A stretch of DNA of 32,807 bases from Flavobacteriaceae bacterium (lineage in GTDB: Bacteria > Bacteroidota > Bacteroidia > Flavobacteriales > Flavobacteriaceae), in assembly GCA_947452415.1 (NCBI GenBank), contig CANGCT010000024.1, forward strand, positions 1 through 32,807, written 5' to 3'. Positions 25,605 through 32,807 of this stretch are shown one piece after another; within the stretch, counting starts at the first letter, position 1, and every line of letters starts with the position of its first letter. The notes beneath the pieces were generated by a model that was not told the DNA's origin, ran no database searches, and was given only the letters and a program-made list of their open reading frames with translations. The position numbers and the translations under genes are program-made.

Positions 25605-26171
25605 TTATAATTTCTCCAAATTAATTCTTTTATTGTAATAATTTCTTTTTTTAAAATCACTCGGAGTCATTCCGGTAACTTGTTTGAATTGTGTAGACAA
25701 ATGTGCTACACTACTATAATTTAGAATATGCATAATCTCATTTAACGAAAGTTCATCGTATAGAATTAGTTCTTTCACTTTTTCTATTTTATGAAGTACA
25801 ATATAATGCTGAATTGTTTTTCCAGTTACTTCTTTAAATAAATTTGATAAGTAAGTATAGTTATGTTTTAGTTTTGCACTTAAAAAGATGGAAATTTTTT
25901 CTTTTGGAATTTCTTCAGAATAATGAATCATTTCTACTATAATATTCTTTATTTTTTCTACTATAGTTGACTTTTTTTCATCCATCAGTTCCAAGCCATA
26001 ATGATTAAGTAATTTTTTTAATTCCTCCCTTTTTGAATCGAGTATTTCATTATCTAAGATTTTTACTTCCCCTAAATTTACACAACTATATTGAATACCT
26101 AATGAACTTAAGGTATCTTTAACTACTAATTTACAACGTAAAGAAACCATGTTTTTAATGTGTATTTTCAT
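25605..26171 (-). CDS. AraC-family regulator with degenerate HMA-like N-terminal domain
   Basis: I start it at the ATG at 26171 ('MKIHIKNMVSLRC'). An in-frame ATG at 26207 would add 12 residues. The product is 188 aa. The C-terminal 100 residues are an AraC-type double HTH ('HNYTYLSNLFKEVTGKTIQHYI', then 'LSLNEIMHILNYSSVAHLSTQF', 'TGMTPSDFKKR'). Residues 1-75 resemble a small heavy-metal-associated-like domain common in Bacteroidota regulators of this type, in which an 'NMVCxxC' motif is expected. Here it reads NMVSLRC, so the first Cys is Ser10 and only C13 remains. The target genes are not evident. It may be a metal- or redox-responsive regulator that has lost canonical metal binding. Confidence 0.85.
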   Translation of the reverse strand: MKIHIKNMVSLRCKLVVKDTLSSLGIQYSCVNLGEVKILDNEILDSKREELKKLLNHYGLELMDEKKSTIVEKIKNIIVEMIHYSEEIPKEKISIFLSAKLKHNYTYLSNLFKEVTGKTIQHYIVLHKIEKVKELILYDELSLNEIMHILNYSSVAHLSTQFKQVTGMTPSDFKKRNYYNKRINLEKL

Positions 26172-26346
26172 ACCGATACTTTTACTTTTTTGATTAAAAA
26201 TTAACAATATTCTGTAATAAATAAATAATCTTTTAGTAGGTAAAAACTAATATAATTGTTAAAATTCGATTTACTGTAGGGGGACTACGAAATTTGGGAC
26301 AATTAAAATTCTATTATTTGAAATTTTATAAAATTCCATAAATAGA

Positions 26347-26377
26347 TAAATAACGTTTCGAGGCTTTGCGTTATTTA
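26347..26377. repeat. Inverted repeat in the 26172-26469 gap
   Basis: TAAATAACG (26347-26355) and CGTTATTTA (26369-26377) form a 9-bp stem with a 13-base loop. It lies downstream of the minus-strand gene at 26470 and could be a weak terminator, but no T run follows. A run of twelve A (26393-26404) is nearby. I see no gene in this 298-base gap. Confidence 0.35.
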
Positions 26378-26469
26378 ATCTAAATTAAATTTAAAAAAAA
26401 AAAACCACTTTACCAAGAAAAACAAAATGTTTTTTTCTCAATTCTTGCAGTAGATAAAAGGGTTAAGAT

Positions 26470-27219
26470 TTACCATCCTATTTTCAAGGTTCCATATACT
26501 TTCTTTTTTCTGGTTAATCGTATCAATATTCCAGCGGTAAATCCATTCAATACAGGATAATTATTGGAGGAAATAGTTGGAATAGAATACCCTACACCAA
26601 AATCCATAAAATTTAAAAAGGAAAGCCCAATTTGTGGCGAAATATATTTATTAGATCCTTCTAGTTTTAAAAACCAATTTCCATTTGAGTTAAATGATAA
26701 ATGAAAATTAGGAGAATTAAATATCTTGTTTCCATAACTTTCAATACTATAGCCCAAACCCAAAAACAATTTATCATCGTGCTTGCAACTTAAGTAAATT
26801 TCTACACCACCACTAAATTGATTTCTTATAGAATTAAGATATTCAAGATAAAGAATGGGTTCTATGCTGATGTTTTTTGATTTTTTTTGGGGATTTCTAT
26901 TTTCATAGTTCAATAAAGTTTTATCTTCTTTATACCAAAATACTTCTCCAACTAGATGTTTTGCATCTTTATCATAAGAAAAACCTTTCATTTGTAATAT
27001 ATTGGATTTAAAATAATCCTGAATTACATAAACTGAATCTAGTCCTTTTATTGAATATCCTAAAGCAGTTTTAGTTTTAATTTTTATTGGTGGTAGTCTA
27101 TAAAATTCGGCTACATCTTTAGTGCAGATGTTCCAATTGTGATTAAAATAAATGGTGTCTTTTTGACAATATACCATCGAAAAAAAGAAAATACAGAAAA
27201 GAGTAAAAAATAATTTCAT
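26470..27219 (-). CDS. Exported protein of unknown function, possible C-terminal beta-barrel
   Basis: I do not recognise this 249-aa protein. Residues 1-19 are a clear signal peptide ('FCIFFFSMVYCQ'); the Cys before Gln is not in a convincing lipobox. The N-terminal half (about 20-105, 'DTIYFNHNWNICTKDVAEFY', 'GEVFWYKEDKTLLNYENRNP') loosely recalls the start of MORN/YwqK-like exported proteins. The second half (about 115-249) alternates short hydrophobic strands with turns ('GGVEIYLSC', 'LFLGLGYSIESYG', 'PQIGLSFLNFMDFGVGYSIP', 'GFTAGILIRL') and looks like an outer-membrane beta-barrel segment. It stands alone between an AraC-type regulator and an unrelated cytosolic gene, all on the minus strand but with gaps of about 150-300 bases. 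Confidence 0.7.
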   Translation of the reverse strand: MKLFFTLFCIFFFSMVYCQKDTIYFNHNWNICTKDVAEFYRLPPIKIKTKTALGYSIKGLDSVYVIQDYFKSNILQMKGFSYDKDAKHLVGEVFWYKEDKTLLNYENRNPQKKSKNISIEPILYLEYLNSIRNQFSGGVEIYLSCKHDDKLFLGLGYSIESYGNKIFNSPNFHLSFNSNGNWFLKLEGSNKYISPQIGLSFLNFMDFGVGYSIPTISSNNYPVLNGFTAGILIRLTRKKKVYGTLKIGW

Positions 27220-27328
27220 GAATCCTTCTTAGAATTAATGTCAAATAAATATAAAGGTGTGGTAGGTTTTTAAAAATCTAAGGGACCATAAAATTACCAC
27301 ATTTATATTTAATTTTAATGAAAAGCCC

Positions 27329-27360
27329 AAAAAAAATCCCCAATTTTTCAATTGAGGATT
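27329..27360 (-). terminator. Rho-independent terminator of the 490-aa protein gene
   Basis: Read on the minus strand, AATCCTCAATT (27360-27350), a 4-base loop and AATTGGGGATT (27345-27335) form an 11-bp stem with one U-G pair, followed by eight T (complement of the A run 27329-27336). It lies 11 bases after the stop codon. Confidence 0.85.
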
Positions 27361-27371
27361 AGATATATTAT

Positions 27372-28844
27372 TTATTTTGCTTCTTCTAAAACCCTGTTAG
27401 GGTCGTAGCCAAACAATCGGTGTTGTTTAATTAGTTCGGCAGTTCCTTTTGGTAATAATCTCTCCCAACCAGGAATGCCTTTGGTAATCATTTTTAGGAC
27501 TTCTCTTGAAAAGATTTTTAAATTCTCTTTATCATATTCGGTTACATCAATTACTTTGCCATTGTAAGCAAAGAATTTATACAACTCTTTCATACGAGGA
27601 TGTACTTTTAAGTTTTGAGAAGTAACAATTTCGCCATCTTCTATCATTGGATAAAGATAAACTTTCAAATCGCGATAGAATAATTTTCCGAAGGCTTCCA
27701 ATATACCACCACTTAAATGACGATAGTATTTCTCGTCAAAAATATCCACTAAATTATTTACTCCCATTACCAATCCCATACGGGCTTTGGTATAACTAGA
27801 GAAGTATTCTACAACCTTATAATATTCTTGAAAATTAGAAATCATTACGGTTTGCCCAAGAGAGCAAAGTAATTCGGCACGATCCATAAAATCGCGTTCG
27901 TCAATTTCTCCTTCTGAACGCAAGTTGGATAGTGTTATTTCAAATATTACAAAGGTGTTTTCTTTTTCAACTTTATTTTCTTTTACAAACATCTCCAAAG
28001 AACGGTCCAGCATGTCCATATTTACCTTAGTAACCGGACGGAAACTTCCTCTTAAAGCCAAGATGTTTTTTTTGTATAAAACTGCAGCAGGCAAAATGTT
28101 ATGCCCATTAGGACTAAACATTACGGCATCGGTCATTCCGTTTTTTACCAATTGTAAACTCATTAACCTATTGTCTACATTAGCAAAACGAGGTCCAGAA
28201 AAGTTAATAGTGTCAATCTCTAATTGGTCTTTATCTAGGTGGTCGTAAAGATATCTTAGTAGTTTTTTAGGGTCGTTGTATTTGTAAAATGCTCCATAAA
28301 TTAAGTTAACTCCAAGAATTCCAAGAGTTTCTTGTTGCAATCGGGCATCGGTTTCTTTAAATCGAATGTGAAGTATAATTTCATTATAATCTTCATCCGG
28401 TTCAATTTGATATTTTATTCCAACCCAACCGTGTCCTTTAAATTGTTTGGCAAAGTCAATGGTTGCTACGGTATTGGCATAACTAAAAAACATTTTATTG
28501 GGATGTTTTGTTCTATCCAAACGTTTTTCAATCAAATCTACCTCATGAGAAAGCATTTTGGTTAAACGACTTTCCGTTACATAACGGCCGTCTTCTTCAA
28601 TACCATAAATTGCATCACTAAAGTCTTTATCATAAGCAGACATTGCTTTAGCGATAGTTCCTGATGAACCTCCAGATCTAAAAAAATGACGAACCGTTTC
28701 TTGTCCGGCACCAATTTCAGCAAAAGTTCCATAGATATTTTCGTTCAAATTAATTCGTAACGCTTTATCTTTAATAGACGGAATTTGCTCTATTACTTTA
28801 TCTCCTTTTAATTTTATGTCTAATCCAAAATTTCCCATAATCAT
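27372..28844 (-). CDS. Conserved 490-aa cytosolic protein of unknown function
   Basis: This is a long, soluble protein without a signal peptide or transmembrane segment; an ATG two codons in (28838) is an alternative start. It looks strongly constrained, with well-formed blocks such as 'NIYGTFAEIGAGQETVRHFF', 'GTIAKAMSAYDKDFSDAIYG', 'HPNKMFFSYANTVATIDFAK' and 'GHGWVGIKYQ'. From memory, near-identical proteins occur widely in Bacteroidota and carry database names (TonB-dependent receptor, nicotinate-nucleotide adenylyltransferase). This sequence does not support those names: there is no barrel, plug, signal or HxGH nucleotidyltransferase motif at the N-terminus. It is divergent from the MBL-fold operon and has its own terminator. 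Its function is unknown. Confidence 0.85.
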   Translation of the reverse strand: MIMGNFGLDIKLKGDKVIEQIPSIKDKALRINLNENIYGTFAEIGAGQETVRHFFRSGGSSGTIAKAMSAYDKDFSDAIYGIEEDGRYVTESRLTKMLSHEVDLIEKRLDRTKHPNKMFFSYANTVATIDFAKQFKGHGWVGIKYQIEPDEDYNEIILHIRFKETDARLQQETLGILGVNLIYGAFYKYNDPKKLLRYLYDHLDKDQLEIDTINFSGPRFANVDNRLMSLQLVKNGMTDAVMFSPNGHNILPAAVLYKKNILALRGSFRPVTKVNMDMLDRSLEMFVKENKVEKENTFVIFEITLSNLRSEGEIDERDFMDRAELLCSLGQTVMISNFQEYYKVVEYFSSYTKARMGLVMGVNNLVDIFDEKYYRHLSGGILEAFGKLFYRDLKVYLYPMIEDGEIVTSQNLKVHPRMKELYKFFAYNGKVIDVTEYDKENLKIFSREVLKMITKGIPGWERLLPKGTAELIKQHRLFGYDPNRVLEEAK

Positions 28845-28856
28845 TTATATACCTTG

Positions 28857-28864
28857 CAAAGTTA
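28857..28864 (-). promoter_or_regulatory. TAnnTTTG box before the 490-aa protein gene
   Basis: TAACTTTG on the minus strand is a full match to the -7 box, 12 bases before the start codon, implying a very short leader. No clear -33 box is seen at the right distance. Confidence 0.35.
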
Positions 28865-28899
28865 CTAAAATTGATGCTTTATAAAAGGATAATTAATGC

Positions 28900-28907
28900 T
28901 ATTTTTG
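28900..28907 (+). promoter_or_regulatory. TAnnTTTG box before the MBL-fold hydrolase operon
   Basis: TATTTTTG is a full match to the -7 box, 55 bases before the start at 28963. The nearest upstream TTG (28871-28873) is 26 bases away, slightly too far, so the call is tentative. Confidence 0.35.
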
Positions 28908-28962
28908 TAATAAATTAAGTAACCATTAATTTTAACAAATTACCTATCCAAATTCATAAATA

Positions 28963-29727
28963 ATGAAGGTATATTTTTTAGGAACTGGCACATCTCAAGG
29001 TATTCCCGTAATAGGAAGTAATCACTCTGTTTGTCTTAGTGACAACCCCAAAGACAAGCGCTTGCGGGTTTCCGTTTGGATACACTCCGAAGATACTTCT
29101 ATCGTTATTGATTGTGGTCCCGATTTTCGCCAGCAAATGCTTTCTTCTAAATGTAAAAAAGTAGATGCCATTTTGTTTACTCACGAACATGCCGATCACA
29201 CTGCTGGTATTGATGATATACGACCATTCAATTTTAAACAAGGAAAAATTCCGATATACGCCCATGCAAGGGTTATTGAAAATCTAAAGAAACGCTTTGA
29301 TTATGTTTTCGAAACAGAAAACAGATATCCTGGAGCACCCTCGGTTGATGCAATAGAAGTGGCGAATAACGTTCCATTTAAGGTTGGGGATTTGAAGGTA
29401 ATCCCTATAAATGCTTTTCATGCCAATCTTCAAGTTTTTGGCTACAGAATAGATAAGTTTGCCTATTTAACCGATGTTAAAACCATTGAAGCCGATGAAA
29501 TAGAAAAGATTAAAGGGGTAGAGGTGTTGGTTATTAATGCTTTAAGAGAAGAGCCGCACCATTCGCACTTTAGTTTGCAAGATGCTTTAGATTTTGTAAC
29601 TTTGGTGCAACCCAAAAAAACCTACTTAACCCATATTAGTCATTTATTAGGCTTTCATGATCTAGTAGAAAAAAAGTTGCCTACTAATGTTTTTTTGGCT
29701 TACGATAACTTAGAAATATCAATTTAA
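28963..29727 (+). CDS. MBL-fold metallo-hydrolase (PhnP-like)
   Basis: This 254-aa cytoplasmic protein has a metallo-beta-lactamase fold. The N-terminus 'MKVYFLGTGTSQGIPVIG' is typical of the PhnP/RNase Z-like branch. The metal site 'FTHEHADHTAGIDD' supplies H74, H76, D78 and H79. Further ligands are likely in 'NAFHANLQVFGYR', 'AYLTDVKTI' and 'TYLTHISHLLG'. PhnP-type enzymes are phosphodiesterases acting on cyclic phosphates; the substrate here is not known. It is the first gene of a three-gene plus-strand operon, with one base between its stop and the next start, and is divergent from the 490-aa gene. Confidence 0.9.
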   Translation: MKVYFLGTGTSQGIPVIGSNHSVCLSDNPKDKRLRVSVWIHSEDTSIVIDCGPDFRQQMLSSKCKKVDAILFTHEHADHTAGIDDIRPFNFKQGKIPIYAHARVIENLKKRFDYVFETENRYPGAPSVDAIEVANNVPFKVGDLKVIPINAFHANLQVFGYRIDKFAYLTDVKTIEADEIEKIKGVEVLVINALREEPHHSHFSLQDALDFVTLVQPKKTYLTHISHLLGFHDLVEKKLPTNVFLAYDNLEISI

Positions 29728-29728
29728 A

Positions 29729-30220
29729 ATGAAAAGACAATTATATCTGTACTTATTTATAGTAACGGCTTTAGTCGCTGCTTTTACCTATATGTATTTT
29801 AGTAAGGCACTTGCGTTCGAAAAGAAAAAGAACGAAAGTGAACTAAAATATTTGAAAGATAGCATTACTGGAATCTCCAATAAATTAGTAGATGCAGATC
29901 ATTTTTCTTTAGAAAATAATGATTATGCAAAAGAATATTTTGCCGATTATAATGTACAAAAATTAATGCCTCAAATAAAAGAAGCACTTCTGGCCTTTAA
30001 CGACGATCCGAAAGGAAATATCTACACGGGTCAAGAGAAATTAGGAGAGCAAAAATTTATTATAAATAAAATAAAAATACTAAATCACCGTTGGATTATT
30101 GCTGATTATAGTGATGGCCAATATTGGGGAGATGTAGTTTTGAAATATTTTGTAGAAAAAGACGGAAAAATAACCTTTCAAATAATGGATACTTTTATTT
30201 ATCCAAAACAAGAATATTAA
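29729..30220 (+). CDS. Membrane-anchored protein of unknown function
   Basis: This 163-aa protein has one N-terminal transmembrane helix ('LYLYLFIVTALVAAFTYMYF'), then a short Lys/Glu-rich helical stretch ('KKKNESELKYLKDSI') and a soluble domain of about 100 residues ('DYAKEYFADYNVQKLMP', 'HRWIIADYSDGQYWGDVVLKYF' in two blocks, 'FQIMDTFIYP'). I recognise no named family. The soluble domain probably faces the periplasm. Tight coupling to the MBL hydrolase gene suggests a shared context but does not reveal a function. Confidence 0.72.
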   Translation: MKRQLYLYLFIVTALVAAFTYMYFSKALAFEKKKNESELKYLKDSITGISNKLVDADHFSLENNDYAKEYFADYNVQKLMPQIKEALLAFNDDPKGNIYTGQEKLGEQKFIINKIKILNHRWIIADYSDGQYWGDVVLKYFVEKDGKITFQIMDTFIYPKQEY

Positions 30221-30258
30221 ACAGAATAAAATTTTAAGCCCATAAAATTTTAAAATTT

Positions 30259-30741
30259 ATGAAAAACCTACTACTACTGTTTGCAATGATTTCTGTAATG
30301 ATTTCTTGCAAACAAAACGATATTACTCCAGAAGTTGCAAGCGTTCCTCATAAAGACTCTACCATAGTAGATGTTGATAAGGATAAAAATGGTTGTTTGG
30401 CTTCTGCTGGATATACATGGTCTAAACTAAATCAGGAATGTGTTAAAGCATTTACAGGAATTCAATTGAATCCTTTAGATAATGCTACTACCGAAGATGA
30501 AACTTTGTGCACTTATGTATTGTTTAATGAAAATGCAGATAAGGCTGAAATATTTTTACCAGACGATAAATCCTTTATCGTAACCAAAAATGGACAAAGC
30601 AAATCTTGGATTTACAACGATTACCAATTAATTGCCCACAATGGTTATGAACTTAAAAAAGCGGGAGTAATTGTTTTTTCTGGCGATGGCGAAATAGGAA
30701 ATAAAGTTTCTGGTTCGGATAATCCAGAAGGTCAGGAATAA
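30259..30741 (+). CDS. Small lipoprotein of unknown function
   Basis: This 160-aa lipoprotein has the signal 'AMISVMISC' and the acylated Cys followed by 'KQND'. A short motif 'DKNGCLASAGYTWSKLNQEC' contains two cysteines and an aromatic core. I recall the 'GCLASAGY-W' pattern from other Bacteroidota lipoproteins of unknown role but cannot check it here. The C-terminal part ('ADKAEIFLPDDKSFIV', 'GYELKKAGVIVFSGDGEI') has an alternating beta pattern. It starts 38 bases after the preceding gene, last in the operon, and ends at a strong terminator. Confidence 0.72.
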   Translation: MKNLLLLFAMISVMISCKQNDITPEVASVPHKDSTIVDVDKDKNGCLASAGYTWSKLNQECVKAFTGIQLNPLDNATTEDETLCTYVLFNENADKAEIFLPDDKSFIVTKNGQSKSWIYNDYQLIAHNGYELKKAGVIVFSGDGEIGNKVSGSDNPEGQE

Positions 30742-30757
30742 TTTACAAATTGTTATG

Positions 30758-30798
30758 AAAAAATAGTCTCCTAATTATAATTAGGAGACTATTTTTTT
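30758..30798. terminator. Bidirectional terminator between convergent operons
   Basis: There is a perfect 19-bp inverted repeat (30758-30776 with 30779-30797) whose GC-containing core is TAGTCTCCTAATT. It has A6 on the left and T7 on the right (30792-30798), so it works in both directions. The stop codon of the minus-strand esterase lies in its right arm. Confidence 0.93.
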
Positions 30799-31435
30799 AG
30801 TGCTGTAACCAATTCTTAAAATCGTAAAAATTTTGTGGTGCTACGCCATGACCAATAGGATATTCTTTATAGACCACTTCAATTCCTAGTTTTGTTAATG
30901 CAGGCGCGGCTTTTCTTGCCCAATCTACAGGAACTACTTGATCTACGGTGCCATGCGAAGCAAATATTTTTAAACGACTAAAATCCTTATTCTCAAAATT
31001 TGGTATTGCCATTTCCGTATTTAAATAACCACTCATTGCAACAACCCGTTGAATTTTTTCAGGATACGAAAGAGCAATGGCATAACTCAAAATGGTACCT
31101 TGGCTAAATCCAATCAAAGTTACTTTTGCAGCATCTATAGGATAATTTGCAATTAGTTCATCAATAAAATTAGCAATTAAATCTCTAGATTGTTGTGCTT
31201 GCGGAATGTCGGAAAATTTATTTTCATCGGCATCAAAATTAATTGCATACCAAGCATAGCTTCCATAGCCCAATTCATAGGGTGCTCGAACCGAAACCAC
31301 ATAATACTCTTCAGGAAGTTCGGATGCAAAAGAAAATAAATCTTCTTCATTGCTGCCATAGCCATGCAATAATAGTAATAAAGGATTTTTGTCTAATTTT
31401 ATTTTAGGCTCCCGAACAAAATGGTGTAATGTCAT
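30797..31435 (-). CDS. Phospholipase/carboxylesterase-type alpha/beta hydrolase
   Basis: This 212-aa cytoplasmic serine hydrolase belongs to the YpfH/acyl-protein-thioesterase group. 'LLLLLHGYGSNEEDLFSFA' forms the oxyanion region. The nucleophile elbow GFSQG gives S111, 'ASHGTVDQVVP' gives D165 and 'YPIGHGVAPQ' gives H196, a complete catalytic triad. The length is normal for the family. It would hydrolyse carboxylic esters, and the natural substrate is unknown. It is the last of three minus-strand genes (10-base gap from the preceding one), and its 3' end lies within a bidirectional terminator. Confidence 0.92.
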   Translation of the reverse strand: MTLHHFVREPKIKLDKNPLLLLLHGYGSNEEDLFSFASELPEEYYVVSVRAPYELGYGSYAWYAINFDADENKFSDIPQAQQSRDLIANFIDELIANYPIDAAKVTLIGFSQGTILSYAIALSYPEKIQRVVAMSGYLNTEMAIPNFENKDFSRLKIFASHGTVDQVVPVDWARKAAPALTKLGIEVVYKEYPIGHGVAPQNFYDFKNWLQH

Positions 31436-31445
31436 ATTATATAAA

Positions 31446-31772
31446 TTAAAAATTACTAAACCATTTTTGAAACCATTTCCCTAATAGTGGCATTGGAATT
31501 GTTTCTCCTTTGGCAGCAGAAAAAATCCCGTAAATTGTCAAAACCGAAATAAAAATCCACATTGGAGCCGCAACCATAATACTTTCAAAATAACTTATGG
31601 AAACTCCCAAAGTGATGAAGGTTAAGGTTAGCCCCAATCCTTGACGGATGTGAAACGAGGCAAAAGGATTTTTGTTTTCCGAATTCATAGATATCGCAAT
31701 TAAAACTCCTACAATTAAAATGTAACTCGTTATTGCTGCCGATTTTCCTTCATCAATAGTTTTTGGATCCAT
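31446..31772 (-). CDS. Small membrane protein (DUF4870-like)
   Basis: This 108-aa inner-membrane protein has about three hydrophobic segments ('ITSYILIVGVLIAISM', 'GLGLTLTFITLGVSISYF', 'MWIFISVLTIYGIFSA'). 'NPFASFHIRQGLGL' matches the 'FHxxQAL' pattern of DUF4870-type proteins. The function is unknown. Its ATG overlaps the TAA of the dihydroorotase-like gene by one base, indicating translational coupling. Confidence 0.82.
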   Translation of the reverse strand: MDPKTIDEGKSAAITSYILIVGVLIAISMNSENKNPFASFHIRQGLGLTLTFITLGVSISYFESIMVAAPMWIFISVLTIYGIFSAAKGETIPMPLLGKWFQKWFSNF

Positions 31773-32807
31773 TAGGATAAGATTAATTTTTTGTTATTAT
31801 AAATTCCAACTACTTTTCCTTTCATTTTAGTTCCAAGAAAAGCCGAATTTTTCGATTTTGAAAGTATGTTTTCTTTGCCAAACACCCATTCGTTTTCAGA
31901 AGTAAATAGGGTTAAATTTGCCGTCTTTCCTTCTGAAATTTCGGAATGTTCCAATTTGAAAACAGATTTTCCATGGGTTAATTTTGCTACAATAGTTTCT
32001 AAAGGTAGTACGGTTAATAAGGCTCCAAAAGCACTTTCCAAACCAATAGTGCCATTTTTTGCTCCGTCAAATTCCATTTTTTTGTGCTCAATATCCATCG
32101 GATTATGATCGGAAGTAATCAAGTCAATGGTGTTGTCAATTACTCCTGCAAGTAAGGCAACTCTATCAACATCAGTTCTTAAAGGAGGCGCAACTTTATA
32201 TCGGGTATCAAAACCATCTAGTTTTTCTTCGGTTAAAACCAAATTGTGCACCGCAACGCTACAAGTAACTTGCAATCCTTTGGCTTTAGCCTCCCGAATT
32301 AATTCTACCGATTTGGCAGTAGAAATTGTCGGAATGTGTAATCTCCCTCCAGTATATTCCAATAAAAATAAGTTTCTAGCCACAATAACTTCTTCGGCAA
32401 TACTCGGAATTCCCTTTAATCCCAATCGGGTAGAAACCACTCCTTCATTAACCACACCGCTTCCTTTTATCTTTTCATCTTGGCAAAATGTAATTACCAA
32501 TCCATCAAAATCTTGAACGTATTGCAAACCAATTTTTAACAAATTAGCATTTGACAAACTCTTTCCATAATCGCCAAAAGCAATTGCTCCAGCATTTTTC
32601 ATGTCAAATAATTCCGCTAAATCGGTTCCTTCGCTATTTTTGGTTAATGCTCCAATAGGGAATAAATCGGTTGCAGTGGTTGCGGCTTTTTGTTTTACAA
32701 ATAGAATCTGCGATTGGTTGTCCAAAACAGGAAAACTATTAGGTTGCAAAGCAATTGCCGTAAAGCCGCTTTTGGCAGCAACTTGCAAACCATTAGCAAT
32801 GGTTTCA
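31772..32807 (-). CDS. Dihydroorotase-like protein, 5' end outside window, partly lost metal site
   Basis: The frame stays open to the window edge ('ETIANGLQVAAKSGFTAIAL'), so the N-terminus with the HxH metal motif lies outside. About 345 residues of an amidohydrolase close to class I dihydroorotase are visible: 'GLKGIPSIAEEVIVARNLFLLEYTG', 'STAKSVELIREAKAKGLQV' and 'YKVAPPLR' all align with the family. The active-site blocks are altered. The usual THCED reads TFCQD, HVST reads TIST (metal-ligand His lost), PHH reads VHN, and TDHAPH reads SDHNPM. This resembles the inactive dihydroorotase-like subunits that associate with aspartate transcarbamoylase in some bacteria, so it may be structural rather than catalytic. 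The gene is first of a three-gene operon as far as visible. A reference annotation would probably say dihydroorotase (pyrC). Confidence 0.85.
   Translation of the reverse strand, partial: ETIANGLQVAAKSGFTAIALQPNSFPVLDNQSQILFVKQKAATTATDLFPIGALTKNSEGTDLAELFDMKNAGAIAFGDYGKSLSNANLLKIGLQYVQDFDGLVITFCQDEKIKGSGVVNEGVVSTRLGLKGIPSIAEEVIVARNLFLLEYTGGRLHIPTISTAKSVELIREAKAKGLQVTCSVAVHNLVLTEEKLDGFDTRYKVAPPLRTDVDRVALLAGVIDNTIDLITSDHNPMDIEHKKMEFDGAKNGTIGLESAFGALLTVLPLETIVAKLTHGKSVFKLEHSEISEGKTANLTLFTSENEWVFGKENILSKSKNSAFLGTKMKGKVVGIYNNKKLILS

Noticed and set aside
26393..26404. Twelve-A tract as a functional element
   Set aside because: A homopolymer in an AT-rich gap. Read on the minus strand it follows only a poor, A/U-only stem, so a terminator call is not justified.
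27925..28565. Plus-strand open frames opposite the 490-aa protein gene
   Set aside because: They are antisense to a strongly conserved-looking protein, with unusual composition and no upstream signals.
31866..32516. Two plus-strand open frames opposite the dihydroorotase-like gene
   Set aside because: They are shadow frames of the minus-strand gene with no domain or start context.
1..32807. CRISPR arrays, transposons, phage genes, toxin-antitoxin pairs, tRNA or rRNA
   Set aside because: No direct-repeat arrays, transposase or integrase motifs, or structured RNA gene signatures were seen on either strand.

Overview
The window is AT-rich and reads as a chromosome segment of a Bacteroidota bacterium, most likely a Flavobacteriaceae member close to Flavobacterium. 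The evidence is SusC/SusD pairs, type IX secretion sorting tails, Bacteroidota-type promoter boxes (TTTG / TAnnTTTG), weak Shine-Dalgarno signals and typical flavobacterial housekeeping genes. Both ends are cut through genes. I found no rRNA, tRNA, CRISPR array, insertion sequence, integrase or phage gene.

Layout: (1) 2-1809, the end of a dihaem cytochrome-c peroxidase and a secreted YHYH-domain protein. (2) 2166-23317, a large polysaccharide utilisation locus (PUL): a secreted modular binding protein with a T9SS tail, a membrane-spanning Y_Y_Y/LuxR-type regulator, SusC, SusD, two surface-glycan-binding lipoproteins, GH16, an EEP-family phosphoesterase, two GH30 enzymes, GH5-CBM, GH3 and a second GH16. 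(3) 23568-26171, an ECF-like sigma factor, a 47-aa protein, endonuclease III, thiol peroxidase Bcp and an AraC-type regulator. (4) 26470-32807, an unrecognised exported protein, a conserved 490-aa protein of unknown role, an MBL-fold hydrolase operon, and a minus-strand operon of a dihydroorotase-like protein, a small membrane protein and an esterase.

The PUL fits a beta-1,3-glucan carrying beta-1,6 linkages (laminarin, or fungal/yeast glucan). The lipoprotein GH16 and GH30 would cut at the cell surface, SusCD would import oligosaccharides, and the non-lipidated GH30, GH5, GH3 and GH16 would finish them in the periplasm. The substrate is inferred from family content only. Perfect hairpins split the PUL into a binding-protein transcript, a susCD-SGBP transcript and an enzyme transcript.

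The less expected points are these. The 454-aa secreted protein is a composite of modules found separately in the two SGBP lipoproteins. Its leader shares sequence blocks with the susC leader. A PKD-like module is shared by an SGBP and the first GH16. The dihydroorotase-like protein has lost a metal-ligand histidine. Endonuclease III has no 4Fe-4S cysteines. The AraC-type regulator carries a degenerate HMA-like CxxC motif.
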